Numbered from the stretch's first letter, positions 11,123 through 24,865 are shown. The stretch is 64,000 bases of DNA from Spisula solida (GCA_947247005.1 OX365957.1:12124817-12188816), one strand, 5' to 3'. Program-made: numbers and translations. Notes: generated by a model from the letters alone, not told the origin.

Positions 11123-11342
11123 TACAGTCCAGTTAGGATATTGTGACAATGACGTTGCAATTTATGTGTACACAAAAAGATTAAATCCATTGTCTGAACA
11201 GGTAGAGCAAATATAGAATGTTATTTTAGCATTAAAATTATAGTTGTTTGTACAGTATAAGCCTTTATAATCGGGTGTACACCGTTTAAGTGGACTCGAC
11301 TGCTGCGTCACTGAATTTTTTATACCCTGACTGGACTATACT
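11123..11342 (-). mobile_element. MITE copy A, inverted relative to 20398
   Basis: The ends tacagtccagttagga and taccctgactggactata are inverted repeats. The interior ('aagcctttataatcgggtgtacaccg', 'gctgcgtcactga') matches, in reverse complement, the element at 20398-20602. It looks like a small mariner-type MITE with TA-rich flanks. Confidence 0.65.
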
Positions 11343-11871
11343 GTCGATTCAAAGATATCTGTCAAAACCGCCAGAATGGTCCATTTCTAAATAGGTAAAT
11401 GTATGTATTGACAATCAGTGCTCTTATTTTACTCATACCAGCTTTGACCATAGCTTTATGTATCAAATTAGCATAGTATATTTCATTATCGTTCTTAGCG
11501 TAGTGCATTAAATGCATGGTTCATAAACCATTGGTGAAATCCAAGTTAAGGTTCGAAACCAGTCTGATACGCTTTTTCTTTATGCTTTTTATAATATTGT
11601 TTTTCTGATGTTTTTATATCTAAAAATTAATTTTATCATACTTTTCTTTGTAAATAAAGTAGCTGGCTCGAAATAGATACACTATGTTTTTTTACATTTA
11701 CTAGTACATTGAATACAAAACATGATTGCAGAAATTTCCAGCTTCGTAGGATGCACACAATCCTGGTGTGCTGGAATACAAATGCGAATATATATAGTTT
11801 ATTCGTAGCATGTATGTAATAGCCGGAATGTGCAAAAGCATTAATATACGTAATTTAAGCAAAATTAAAAA

Positions 11872-11973
11872 AAATCTAGGCATCGTTGGGATTTGAACTC
11901 GCAGTAAAATGTATACATTTTCAAAATTAGACTCACAAAACCATAGCTGTTAACCACTCGGCTACAGGGCAGT
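11872..11973 (-). pseudogene. tRNA-like sequence, minus strand
   Basis: It has a box A-like TAGCCGAGTGGTTAACAGC and a box B-like GAGTTCAAATCCC about 45 bases apart, as in long-variable-arm tRNAs (Ser/Leu type). I cannot pair a convincing acceptor stem, so this is a tRNA-derived repeat or pseudogene rather than a working tRNA gene. Confidence 0.4.
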
Positions 11974-12241
11974 TAAAGTTTCGCTTATTTAAATGTACTA
12001 ATGATGTTAGGACCTAATCCTGACACACCTGTAATAATCGATTGTGTTGAATGTTTGTTTACGCGGTTGTGACAGATAACTTTGAATCAACAGTACAATC
12101 ATTTATTTTAGTTTGTTTTCAAAACAAATTCTACAAGATAATAATTACGAATCACTGCCAACACCTCATCGTATGATTGGCTCACAGAGTATGATGTTAC
12201 ATAAGGGATATGATAGGTTTGCTTGGGCTATTACATCTTTA

Positions 12242-12712
12242 ATGAGGGGGTATATTGCTTTGCACATGTAGGTCGGTCGTTTGGTCGGAAGTAAGTAAGT
12301 AAGTAAAGTCTATTTTACGAGGCTAACATATTTACATCAATGCAATCTTCCATATGAGCCTCCATATAGGTCGGTTGGTAGACCAAAATGGTTTCCGTTC
12401 AATAACTCAAGAACATTTTGCCCTAGGATCTTCAATAGTAGTTGACCCCTATTGATTTTGAGGTCAGTATGTCAAAGGTCAAGGTCATTGTGACCTTTAC
12501 CATTTCTGACTTTGAATGGTTTCCCTTCAATAACACAAGAACGCTTTGCCCTAGGATCTTCAAACTTTACCTTGAGGTTTGTCATCAATAGCAGATGACC
12601 CCTATTGATTTTGAGGTCAGTAGGTCAAAGTCACTGTGACCTTTACCATTTCTGACTATTGGGCTGCCATTGGGGCATATGTGTTTTACAAACATCTCTT
12701 GTTACATTTAAT
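12242..12712 (+). repeat. AGGTCA-rich dispersed repeat, copy 1
   Basis: It starts near 'gagggggtatattgctttgcacatg' and ends 'tgttttacaaacatctcttgtt'. Inside are two degenerate units of about 145 bases, each with 'caagaac.ctttgccctaggatcttcaa', 'gacccctattgattttgaggtcagta' and 'gtcaaaggtcaaggtcattgtgacc'. The same family occurs at 39270-39900 (inside a transposon), 53612-62695 (interrupted) and, as a 3' fragment, 17519-17556. A small unrelated insert with (AAGT)n lies at 12289-12368. Confidence 0.75.
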
Positions 12713-15700
12713 CTTATTGTCTGGTTTATACTTATCCTTAATACAAGAAAGTTCCATGACCTCATGAATGTACATATGGTGTATTATTTAATTATAACAA
12801 AACTTCAGAAAAAATGCATTGTTTAATTTTGTATTATAGGGGATTTAGCTTTAGCGCTGGCTATTGTAAATACCCATACCAGTAACAAGCATGTGCCTAT
12901 GTTCTTCAGAGTTTCGAGTCGGTACTAATCGTTTTAGAAAAAGTTATTTCCCGTTTAGAAAATTGCGGAGTTGAAAGAAGTGAATGGTTGAAATTAGAAG
13001 TATTCAATTTACGAAACTTTTGAGTCCTAACATATAAGCCTGATTCAAATCATGAAAATTATTGAAAAAATACATATCTTATTTAATCCAACATAAATAA
13101 AACAATATGGCGACGTCGGAAATGACGTCACATCATTTAACGCGACGTCATCGCATGTTAACGCGACGTCGTTGCACGGCATGGCGCGCCAACTTGTGAA
13201 TATGTTGAATTGAAATATAAATAGCAAATAAAAGAGTAGTGTAAAACTATAATAACTATTTATAGGGAATATCTGTGCAACCCGCCTCCTAGATTGGAAA
13301 ACACTCTTTTCGAAGTATTTGTTCGCTGGTCTTCTATGTGGTGATGCCTGGCAGCCAGAGGCTAGATCTATAGTCTCTGTTGAGCAAACAAATTCCATAG
13401 TCATTTTTTTCCTCGATCAGATTGATAAGAAATCCCCGCTGGATGCAGTGCATTTGTTCATATTATTATTATGTGATTTACTCTGGAACAGCCCTCGTAC
13501 ATCCCGTCTTGTTTCACGTGTAATCATTTGTCAAATAAAGTTCATGTTTTATATATAGGCATAGCTATTAAGTTATATTAAAGATTGAATTTTCCTAATA
13601 AATGTTATTTAATATTTATAAAAGTTATATAAATGCAAATCAGATATCAGAGTCCATGTTGTTTACATGATTGGTTAAATATTCTTATTTTCTTGGCATT
13701 TCAATGATAGTTAAAATTTGCTAACTTAATTAAAGTCTCATCACAAATGATATGGGGTGCTACATTATTGATGTTTAAATGTGAATCATGTTGAAGAATG
13801 CTATTGTATATTAAACATTAGATGTATTGAACTATATAGCAAGTTGTATTTTGAACTGTCTCTGGAATGTTAGGTGCGTCTAGATGTTTACTGATACAAT
13901 ATGAACAGTGTAAGACTACAGCTGTTTCATTCTCTATGTAACATTCAGTATATTGCACCATATTCTTGCAGGTTGTATATATCATTATATAAATACAGCC
14001 TGTCTATTCTAGCTCCAGTGTTTATGCAGATACTTCCTGTGTGCTATAAATTGATTGACACTACTTGTATGGATGTTATATCATATATACAGCCAGGGCA
14101 ATGGTAACTGCACTGGCATCCACCATTCTGGGTTAGATTCCCGTTGCAACAGGTCATACCCTTCCATGAAAGTTTGACATCTGTGAATGTCCATTTTCCT
14201 CCACATGTGGAGAAATTGCTGGTTCCTTGTGGAAGGGTAAGTTATTACTCTGGTTAGGATGCAGTCCAGAAAGACTGGTAAGGTGAATTGGCTGTGGTAT
14301 GTGACTGATAAAATTGTTGAGAAGAGGTGTGTTAAACCCAAATAAAGATATTTTGAGTAGATGCTTAATTGTCACTGTAGTAATGGTTGAACTATAATTG
14401 TTATAATTGTTATATGTGAATCAAGGTGTAGGTGCAGGGTAATTAAAATAATTATACTGTTGGTGAGAAACTTCGGAATAAATTAGGCCATTCTTAATGT
14501 ATTTATATGTTCTTTTGATTAACATGAAGATTAATATTATCTTTTCAACTATGATATTAAAAAATATCATATTTTGATGTCGCAGGAGCGTTATTGTTCT
14601 GGTGTTGGTTAAAGGTTTTATCAAGTCCCAATATTTTGTATACTATATTAATGCTATTACTATGAAACTTAACACACTTATTTATCATCATTGTTCAGCA
14701 GTAGTAGACAAGTCGCATAACTCCAAGATAATTTTGTAAGGAGTTATGGTTCTTTTTATCTCAGAAATTTTTGATGAATTTCAATATTTGGTTCTTTTTA
14801 CTTGCAATGAAACTTGAGACATTACTAGACAAGCTTTATATATTTAGGATGATTTTATTAGGCAATTATGGTGGGTTTTAACTGGGATGTTTCGTTAAAG
14901 GTTTTGAATGATATCTAGTTTATCTAATATTATCAAAGGTATTTACTTGTAACTTCAAGAACTTGTGTGTACTATCAGTATTGTACTTCAAAGGGTATAC
15001 CAGTATGTCCCTTACAGTTACAGCACTTGTCAGAGATTGCTTTTTATGAACATTTCAAGAAGTTATTGTATTCCTCAGCAGTTCATTATGAACCATTCAT
15101 GAACATGTTTCAAGTACAGCTATAGTTCATGTCCAAAAATTCATAAACTCTACAAGAAGTGATAAAGTTCAGTTCATGAACAGTTCTTGCGTATGACTTC
15201 ATAACCTAACATTCACCTGGGTATGAACTTTGCAAGCCACTGGTGTGGTTTATAATTCTTTGCTGATCAATTTGTTGATGTTTTTGGTCAAGCTAAGTAC
15301 TTAATATCCCACCGGGGACAAAGAGGAATAAGTAAGTAAAGTAAAGGTATCGTACCTAAAGTATCTGCAAATCGTCTGAATTCCTTTGAACTTGTTGCCT
15401 GGGATATAATCAATTCTCTTACATCTTAAATGTAACAGTATTTCCTTAGGTTTTAGAGCTATTTACGTGACGGGATCATCTGTGTGTGTGTGGGCTTGTC
15501 TGTGGATGTGTGCGTTGGTTAAGTTTATTGTCAGGGTCATTTTCTCGAAGACTAGCAAAGGTATCCACTTGAAACATAACATAGTTATTCACCATTACAA
15601 GGGGAGTCCATACTGACTAGACTGGTAACCCTGTGACCTATATTTATAGAGTTATCTGCCCTTGTTTCCACTTAGTACATAGAAATTAAAGTTGCAAATT

Positions 15701-16810
15701 TTACACATAAACTGAATATTTTCAATCACTATCAAAGCTTTCTACCCTCACAGTGACCTATATTTATGAGTTGTCTTCCCTTGTTACTCTTAGAACTTCA
15801 CTCACAGATGAGCAAGTCGAGCGTCCAGCACTCATAAGGGGTGCTCTTGTTCATAAACATTACTGAAATTTGATCTGGTAAAATTTAGACCAAAAAGTCA
15901 TTTACAATGAACATAGTGTTGGCCTAACAAATTATCAAATGGTATTTTAACTATGAGTGACGCATATTTCTTTCTGAAGATAACAATTATATATAGGTAG
16001 CATGAACATTGAGTCATCTCTCCGCCATGTCACTGATTAGTCCTTTGGTTTGATGTTATATCTGATCTGTGTCTATATTTGATGTGTCTGCTTGATGAGA
16101 GTATACCCTCTCTTCTCTATAGTTCCTGTACTTAACATGCTGATTGTGTTGTGTATGGAATTTGTTTGTTACATTTGAAAGTTTGACATTCTCTGGGAGA
16201 TCTTGTTTCATTAATTACCTACTGATTGGATTAAAGAAGATGTTGGTACGATGTTTAAACCAGCTGAATGGAGAAGAAAAGTTAGATCACTTGGCTATAA
16301 TAGGTAAACATATCTTAATTATACAAGCCTTAATTAACTGTTTGCTATTTGGAGATGTACCGGATATGTATTAGCTATCACCTGACTGCTGATGTTAAAG
16401 TCTACTCTTTATGGAAGTGGGGGAGGGGGCAGTATACAGTAGTTGTCTGAACATACAAATTAATCATAAACTATTCTTAAAATGTTCAAAACATAATATA
16501 TCAAGAATGTTTTAAGAAGAAACAGTCTCTGTTCTTATAAGCAGAAATAAAACAACATCCAACAGCCTTTGTATGCCTGGAGGCTGCTCATCAAGATGCT
16601 CATCAACAACTTCTCAAGATTCCATAGTCGCTGCGACTGACGGAGACCTACCTTATCAGTTGCAATTTTGCACAGTTCTTGATGAACCCGTCTTAAACAT
16701 AAGAAGTTCATTTCACAGAGGAGACTTTTATAGAAAATACAACGCTATATAATAACTTAAATAATAGTTCCTCATAGAGCTGGTTGATGGTTGACTTTAA
16801 AGTTTTATGT
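12713..16810. other. Intronic stretch with no recognised gene
   Basis: The stretch is AT-rich. A cluster of GACGTC palindromes lies at 13095-13175 (five in about 80 bases, one a full TGACGTCA). Short runs of TG occur near 15480. No exon with good splice sites and a convincing frame was seen. The longest frames, near 13045-13404 and 14081-14375, do not look like protein. Confidence 0.4.
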
Positions 16811-16814
16811 GACT

Positions 16815-17934
16815 AGGCCATCCTTAAAAAAGTGTTTGTTTGCCCTTACGCGACCGACCCGAAAAAAACGGCCTGACCCAAAATATTTTATTGCCAAAAC
16901 TGAAATTATATTTTTTTTATTTTGTACGAAAAAATCGGGGACGAAAATGTCATGTTCGAATTCGTTTGAGTCCGATATACAGCCGCGATTGTCAAAGGGA
17001 GATCACTGCGTAGTTAGTCTGTGTAATTAGAAGCTTGTCAGATGCTGAAACAAAATGCAGGCATCGCGAAAACCGTCGGTCCTTACCGACAAAAATTGCT
17101 TTCGAAGTTTGGTCCGGCGAAAATTGATTGAATGTCGGCGATTTTGAGTGACAACGGTGATAATCTCACATCGTACATGTAGTTGAATATTATTGTAAAG
17201 AAAGTATTTCCTTAATTCCTCGCCAAGATGCAGTAAGAAACCTTCCGAAATCGTCAACAAATGTAACGGGATAAGGTCGCGAAAACTGATTGCATATTTG
17301 GATGCCGATAAAACCCGTAAACGGTATGATTCCGGAATTTCCGCGCCGTGCATCCCGTCTAAATATTTTTTTGTTTTGATGATTTGTGACGGGGCTTTTT
17401 TTACATGAAAACGTGATTAATATTAAAGATGTTTGATATTTAATGGTAAAATAATTAAATGAAATGACAATAACCTTTCTCTTGCCAGAAAGTCCTGTCT
17501 GATATAGCCAGTATTTTGGCTGCCATGGAGGTATACATGTTTTACAAACATCTCTTGTAAAGTTATGATATAATAGTATCCTTGCACTTCCAGAGTGAGC
17601 CATGTTAAAGCACTTAGGGAGCCTGGCTAATGGCTAAAAAAAATAGTGCAAACCATTGCAGGTATTTTACAAAGCAGGTTAAAATTTTACAGAGGGGTGC
17701 TTAGTCTAAATAGCCAATAGGTGCATACAACAGATAAAGCTATACAGGGTTAGTATGTGTACAATTTAATACAATAAATCTCAGATACAGCATACATACA
17801 ACATATATAAGAAAAATCAGACACACACCAACCTAAAAAAAAAAAAAAAAAAAAAAAAAAACCCTACCTACCTACCCACTGAAAAAAATCTGGGTCGCGT
17901 AAGGGCAAACAAACATTTTTTTAAGGATGGCCCT
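16815..17934. mobile_element. 1.1-kb transposon with about 40-bp terminal inverted repeats
   Basis: The left end GGCCATCCTTAAAAAAGTGT, continuing 'ttgtttgcccttacgcgacc', is the complement of the right end 'ggtcgcgtaagggcaaacaaacattttttt­aaggatggcc'. The interior has a poly-A run at 17837-17861 and a fragment (17519-17556) of the AGGTCA-repeat 3' end. No transposase was recognised, so it is probably non-autonomous. The family is not identified. Confidence 0.7.
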
Positions 17935-18606
17935 GTATAGAATTTCTGCATGAATACAATAATATGTCTTCAGAATTTGAATTGATACAGCATTAAATGA
18001 GGTGTGTTAAATAGCCTTGATGGCACAAACAGTCATGCTGATATGTATCAGCTCAGTGTTAATCAGTTGATATTATCGAAGACATGGTTGATATTATCGA
18101 AGACATGGTTGATAATCAATGACAATTGTATATTTCTATGATTAAGTGATCATATAAAAGGAACAAATCAGACCAGTGTATTGACAACCACAAATATCTC
18201 CAATTATCATTTACCTCTGTATTAGGTTGCAAATCCTGAGTTGATTACCTAACAGCACAAGGTTCAGACAGTGTACAGACTGTTATGACTAAAGTAGTGT
18301 TTGTTACTTAGGTGACTGAAGGGATATCGTTAACAGGATCCCACACTGTACAAAAATGACACGTACAATTTAAGTGCTAGAACAGTAAATAATAAGGCTG
18401 AGAAAATTGTTAATTTTAAAGGATTGTATTGCACATTGTATTTAACAGTCCAGATTGAATAATGTATTATTTGAATTACAATTTTTGACAGTCAACGTCA
18501 TTTTGTCAACAATCTATAAATAATTACAGTATATCCCCAACAGGTTTATAATTAATTATAATAGATAGAAGTATGTCCTTATCAATTATAATACTCTAAA
18601 CATCAT

Positions 18607-18678
18607 GCCTCCATGGTCTTGTGGATGCTCTGCTTGCTTCTCACACAGACGATCCCAAGTTCAAACCTGGTGGTAGCC
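18607..18678 (+). pseudogene. tRNA-like SINE head
   Basis: A GCCTCC start, a degenerate A box (TGGTCTTGTGGAT) and a B box (AAGTTCAAACC) give about 72 bases of tRNA-like layout. The layout is similar to that of the SINE at 10225-10386. No tail or target duplication was seen. Confidence 0.4.
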
Positions 18679-19075
18679 AAACTATATGTTTCAGTTTAAT
18701 ATATGGGAAACACATTTTTTTTAAAAAATAACTAATTTCAATATAAAATTTTTGTCCTATGATTGTTACAACTCTTGAAATTCATGTAATCTCTAAAACA
18801 CGTTTAGAAATGCGTTCTTCGTATGTGATTGCAAAAAATTAACGAGTGGGAAAACAGTACTTTGGAGTTTATCACAAAATTATAAAGCTGTTTTAAACCC
18901 ACCCATGGTGCATTGAACAGGTATAGCAGAATGATCTGTGGATTTATGGTATTATAGGCTGAGTGATTATCTTGTCTGTACCGTAAATCAGTGTTATGTC
19001 AATATTGAAATCACATTCCATTACAGATAGGTTACTGATCTCGCACAGGTTATGTGTTATCACCGTATTCTGGCG

Positions 19076-20287
19076 TGGAGCAATCTGTACATGTCACGGG
19101 CCCTCACCCCACACTGAAGTGGAGCAATCTATACATGTCACCCCTCACCCCACACTGAAGTGGAGCAATCTGTACATGTCACGGGCCGTCACCCCACACT
19201 GATGTGGAGCAATCTATACATGTCACCCCTCACCCCACACTGAAGTGGAGCAATCTGTACATGTCACGGGCCTTCACCCTACACTGATGTGGAGCAATCT
19301 ATACATGCATGTCACCCCTCACCCCACACTGAAGTGGAGCAATCTGTACATGTCACGGGCCTTCACACCACACTGATGTGGAGCAATCTGTACATGTCAC
19401 GGGCCTTCACCCTACACTGATGTGGAGCAATCTATACATGTCACCCCTCACCCCACACTGAAGTGGAGCAATCTGTACATGTCACGGGCTGTCACCCCAC
19501 ACTGAAGTGGAGCAATCTATACATGTCACGGGCCTTCACCCCACACTGATGTGGAGCAATCTATACATGTCACGGGCCTTCACCCCACACTGATGTGGAG
19601 CAATCTATACATGTCACGGGCCTTCACCCCACACTGAAGTGGAGCAATCTATACATGTCACCGGCCTTCACCCCACACTGAAGTGGAGCAATCTATACAT
19701 GTCACGGGCCTTCACCCCACACTGATGTGGAGCAATCTATACATGTCACGGCCTTCACCCCACACTGAAGTGGAGCAATCTATACATGTCACGGGCCTTC
19801 ACCCCACACTGATGTGGAGCAATCTGTACATGTCACTGGCCTTCACCCCACACTGATGTGGAGCAATCTGTACATGTCACGGGCCTTCACCCCACACTGA
19901 AGTGGAGCAATCTATACATTTCACGGGCCTTCACCCCACACTGATGTGGAGCAATCTGTACATGTCACGGGCCTTCACCCCACACTGAAGTGGAGCAATC
20001 TATACATGTCACGGGCCTTCACCCCACACTGATGTGGAGCAATCTATACATGTCACGGGCCTTCACCCCACACTGATGTGGAGCAATCTGTACATGTCAC
20101 GGGCCTTCACCCCACACTGATGTGGAGCAATCTATACATGTCACGGGCCTTCACCCCACACTGATGTGGAGCAATCTATACATGTCACGGGCCCTCAGCC
20201 CACACTGAAGTGGAGCAATCTATACATGTCACGGGCCTTCACCCCACACTGAAGTGGAGCAATCTATACATGTCACCCCTCACCCAA
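19076..20287. repeat. Minisatellite, 44-bp unit, about 27 copies
   Basis: The unit is TGGAGCAATCTATACATGTC, then 'acgggccttcaccccacactgaag'. Variants alternate ctata/ctgta and gaag/gatg, and some copies lack the 'gggcct' block. The mosaic of variants suggests unequal exchange. It is intronic. Confidence 0.95.
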
Positions 20288-20397
20288 CTGTACGTGTAAG
20301 ACAATTGGCCTTATCAACTGGACTGTTTCGTTGAGCAGGTTACAGTTTGGTTCTCGTCCCCAATATTACAGTTGTAGTACCATACATGTGTCAGTTA

Positions 20398-20602
20398 TAG
20401 TCCAGTCAGGGTAAGAATACAGTGACGCAGTGGCTGGGTCCACTATTACGGTGTACAACCAATTTTAAAGGCTTATACAGACAGCCATAATTTCAATGCT
20501 AAACTAACAAACTGCATATATATTCCCACTACCTATTCAGACATTGGTTGTCATCTTCTGTGTACACATAAACAGCTACGTCACTGTCACCAGACCCTAT
20601 AT
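20398..20602 (+). mobile_element. MITE copy B, inverted relative to 11123
   Basis: The ends TAGTCCAGTCAGGGTA and ccagaccctata are inverted repeats. The interior shares 'gacgcagt', 'ggtgtacaacc' and 'aaaggcttatac' with the complement of copy A. Confidence 0.6.
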
Positions 20603-20797
20603 GGATTATTTTCCTTCATCAACTTCATGGCAGTATAAAACTGGGAAACAAATAGAGGAAATAAATGGAGATATTTTGATGAGATGAATGCATTGAGTGC
20701 AGGTGGATAAGGGCATAGTTTAAATTTTCTCTTTATCATTAAACATCTTGATAGCAGTACATGATAATGCTTCAAGTTACTCCTGGCTTCAAAATCA

Positions 20798-20975
20798 CAG
20801 GGCTCGACACTAACACTGGTCCGCTGGTCCGAGACCAGTGAAAATCCAGAAGGACCAGTGAAAATCCAGAAGGACCAGTGAAAATTCTGGAGGACCAGTA
20901 TTTACTGTCCTATTTACAAATTTGGCGCTTTTGCCCTGTCGGACCAGTGACCAAAATAGTTAGTGTCTAGGCCTG
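20798..20975. mobile_element. hAT-like MITE, copy 1 (178 bp)
   Basis: The left end CAGGGCTCGACACTAACACT and right end GTTAGTGTCTAGGCCTG form imperfect inverted repeats of hAT type (CAGG...CCTG). Internal 'gaccagtgaaaatccagaagg' units are duplicated. A shorter copy is at 53405-53559. A clear 8-bp target duplication was not found. Confidence 0.7.
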
Positions 20976-20989
20976 TATTATCACCTTTA

Positions 20990-23800
20990 AACTTAATTAA
21001 AAACATACAGTCCTATTGCTTTCTCTAGTACTCATTAGTTTAGTACTAAATTGGAGCCTAATTAAGTCATCTTTATCAGTGCTCAAGTCTTAGGAACTTC
21101 TGTTTGCTTTGTCAGGGCTATAATTGCCAGGTCAGCTACGCACATGATGCCGATCTAGCTGTGAAGGATTTGACTGATTATAACTTGTTGAAATATCTAA
21201 TGGTTAAACACTTTTTTGCATAAATATGTACATTGTGTGACTCTGTATAGAATAAACCCTCTATCTATAAATCTATAAAAACTGTATTTATAATCCTTAT
21301 TTTAATTGCAAAAAACTGTGTATTTGATTTTACTGATAGTGAAAGTAAAATGTTGGTACATATATTTGGTGCCTGATGAATGTAGATTAAAATAGTTGAA
21401 CCCAGACTATAAATCCCCTATACTTGATCCACTCACTAGACTTGGACCAATTAATGAAAGATCTTGTTAGTTGGAAGTCACTTTAATGTTGCTAGATTAC
21501 CTAGCTTTAATGCCCATTTAAGTCTAGAAACACCAAATTATCATTACATCTTTACATTGAGATCATTGTGCTTTTGAATGACCAGAGATTTTGACTCAGA
21601 CTTAAAGAGAGGCTAATTGGCCGATGAGGGATTTTGACTCAGACCAGAGGGGCTAATTGGTCGGTCAGAGATTTCACCGATTACAACCGCTTAGTATATA
21701 ATAATGTTACAATATGCTCACCCTTATGTACAGTGCGTTACTGCATGGTGACTATTACATATAATGTCCGGAGTTTTAACAAAGTTTACATGAACTATGC
21801 TAATAGTACCGTCTATCAGTTTAATAGAGAAAAATGTAACTAACTAATTAGGAGGCTATCTTGTGTCTACAGTGTTGTAACGGAATTCCCCTAAGGTTAT
21901 AGCATAGTAAATATTTTGTTCACAGTTTTTATGATATTTTATAATTAATTATGTGTATATTTATGTATCATTTGTCATTAAACATGACTTTTTGTCTTTT
22001 ATCTTTTCCCTTCTGCCTTCAGGCTAATTAGTACAATGTACATTTCTTCATTAACTGATGCATTTTATCACCTATTAGTTCTTATCTGCTCATTATCTTT
22101 CTGAACTTTTCACTTTCATGTTTATTATTGAAATTTTTATGGTCATTTGTTCACCTTATATGTAATTAAAAACTACAAGAATGATGCCCTGGTCAATTTA
22201 TAATGACTTGTACAATCAGAGATCAAGTGTATTCACTTTAATAATATGTGAGTTGGTTTTATATGTGCATACTACAGACAAGATTAAAGGACATCTATAA
22301 AATGAAAATAAAGTCAACAGAAAGGTATGTTATTGTTAAATGCATGTTTTATTCAAACACTACTTTTATAGATAAATTTAGGTATTTTTTTTGTCAAAAG
22401 TTTCTAATAATTACGTCTTCAAATAATGTTATGATTATATAAATACATATGAATTAATTATGGTACATGTACTTCCATAGAGACCCCAGCTCATCATTAA
22501 TGAGATACTGTCACGTTGAGGTTAAAACACGTAATTACCACTGTCTATAGTGTCTATATTGTTTTATGTTAGAGAGTGACACATTAACAAAATGATTCAA
22601 CGATCACAGAATGATAATTATGCATGTTTTATTCCTCAGTGGAAATGTGACGGTTTCAAATTGTGTTATTAAATGGAGCCCCCCTCCTCCATTAACGCTG
22701 TCAGGTTTGACCACTCTCATTGTTGCAGATGATTCAATGTCTCGGACAAATTGTCTCGCATCATATAGGATTGTCCTGGTGGGATCATTAAAACAGTTGA
22801 CACTATCAAATGTCCTTTGTGAGGAATGTGGTATCAGTCAATCAGTGACGAAAAGTCTTATGGTCTGTTGTGATATAAATTTTGATGTGGTCACTTAACT
22901 CAAGTCTTAAGGTCAGTTGTGATAAAGTTTAGATGTGGTCAGTCCTCTGGACAAACCTGCAGACAAATCACCATTATTAATGTCAATATTGTATACATAT
23001 AATATGTACATAGTTTGACTCCCCTCTAAATTGGATGGTCAACCACCCCATCAACATTTACTTTAAATACCAGCTTTTCCTAAAATCTATTTAGTGGAGT
23101 TTGACCGAACTTAAATTTACTGGAAAGATTCTTGGGTGGCCCTTGTTCAAAGTTATATAATGTTTGTAAATGCTGTCTTAGACTAGCATATTGACTCTTC
23201 ATGCTCATAATACAAGATTGTATTAAACCTGAGTCAAGTTCAGGTCCCACAATAGCACATTAAGGGATATGTTTGCCAGGCTGACTTAAGAATTCTAGAC
23301 AACATGTGGTCGCAGATTAATCCCTCACTCAGGCTCTATCATTCAGCAAGCTTCCCTGCAACACAACCAATGGTGATTCCCCCCACCCCAAAATCTATGT
23401 CTCTCGACAGTGCAAGTCAGTTAAAATTCTCCATGACATCCGAGTATACAATTATTACAATAAATTTCAAATTATATGAAATGCTAAAAGTAACACTAGC
23501 GACTATATGGTATTAAGGGGAGTAATTTAGGGCCATCTTTGCCCTCTTGTTCATACTGAAGTGACAGCTGAATAATTGTTGAGGTTGTATGACAGTAATT
23601 ATACTGCAGTGAAAGTTCAACATGTTTAAATGGATGTATAATTGTTGAAATTGCTGCCATTTTAAGCTTTGTAAGGATGTTAATAAACTCAGGATAAAAT
23701 GTTAGGTATGCAGCATGTAGGGAGATATGTGGAGTGTTTGATTAAAGGCGGGAAGTCTAAGGCACTATGAGATAAATATGGTGATTGTCAGAGGCTTCGT
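20990..23800. other. Intronic stretch with no recognised gene
   Basis: I found no supported exon. A local duplication of about 50 bases ('gattttgactcagac...ggctaattgg') lies at 21588-21662. Confidence 0.4.
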
Positions 23801-23814
23801 ATATTATATATATA

Positions 23815-24227
23815 CACTGCCCACCAAATATAAGTATACAGATGTTATTTGCCCACTTACTTGCCTGTAATAATACTATTTGTAGAACAGTGAAGCAACA
23901 ATATATTTGAAGGAAATGCATATTTTTGTTTATTAAATGGAAAGACCATACATTAATTGGTACCCTCGGTGCAAAATCTAGTTTCCTTGTCCCTCTTGAA
24001 TGGTAACTTTGTCACAAAAAGATGGAAAATTCAGCTTTTTTGATCACATGGTTTTTTTAGTTCCGAACATCTTCATCTTTATTTCTATCTCTAATTTGAC
24101 TCACTTAGTAACTGTAGTTTCAGAAACTAGTATAATTGTGACCGTCTGATAAACCGATATTGAATAATTTAACCAAGTTTAATTTTGCAACACTTATTTA
24201 CTGTATACTTATTTTTGGTGGGCACTG
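23815..24227. mobile_element. TA-flanked MITE, copy 2 (413 bp)
   Basis: This is the same family as 7262-7644. The left end reads CACTGCCCACC (one change from copy 1) and the right end GGTGGGCACTG, flanked by TA. It is about 30 bases longer than copy 1 through small insertions such as 'attaattggtaccctcggtgcaaaa'. Confidence 0.85.
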
Positions 24228-24715
24228 TATATATGATCATAATAGAGTCTAGACTAAATTTGTTTTTATTCCAATATAATTATACTTTAAATGCCATAAT
24301 GGTGCTTGACAAATTTTCTCACCAAATATACATTGCAGATTATAATGCAGTAAATCACCATATATAGGATAAAAGAAGAATGAACATTATTACAAGTTTT
24401 ACATTACTACCAGTTTTGTTTTTGAAATATTTATGTTTGTAATGAAAGATCAATGCATGTTTAGCAATACAATTCTTCTGGAAGAGTATGAACTAAAGTA
24501 ATAACTATAAGCACAGTTAAATCACCATTTTAAGACATGAAAAGATGTTGCTGTAGCATCCCCTTTTATTCCTGTTACATGAATGTATTGTATCATTGAT
24601 AATTAATGTCCGTATTTTATATGGCATTAAAACTATATGAACTCAATTTACAGAGCTCTATTCGTTTATATCAGCAATGTGGTTTTCTATTTGATCATTT
24701 TATATGTAATTTAGG

Positions 24716-24865
24716 GTTACTTTATCTAGTATTGCACCTTCATTTATCACCAGGTATGTCAAAGTAATTGATGATAGTTTATGGGGATTTAACTTTATCT
24801 AGTATTGCACCTTCATTTATCACCAGGTATGTCAAAGTAATTAATGATAGTTTATGGGGATTTAA
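24716..24865. repeat. Two-copy direct repeat, 73-bp period
   Basis: The block 'ctttatctagtattgcaccttcatttatcaccagg...gtttatggggattta' occurs twice, with a single visible difference (gatgata/aatgata). Confidence 0.85.

Noticed and set aside
14084..14160. Possible tRNA gene (ggcaatggtaactgc ... gggttagattcccg)
   Set aside because: Box B is changed (GGTTAGA) and no cloverleaf can be drawn; too degenerate to list.
19076..20287. Regular repeats as a CRISPR array
   Set aside because: Units are contiguous with no unique spacers, there are no cas genes, and the context is an animal intron.
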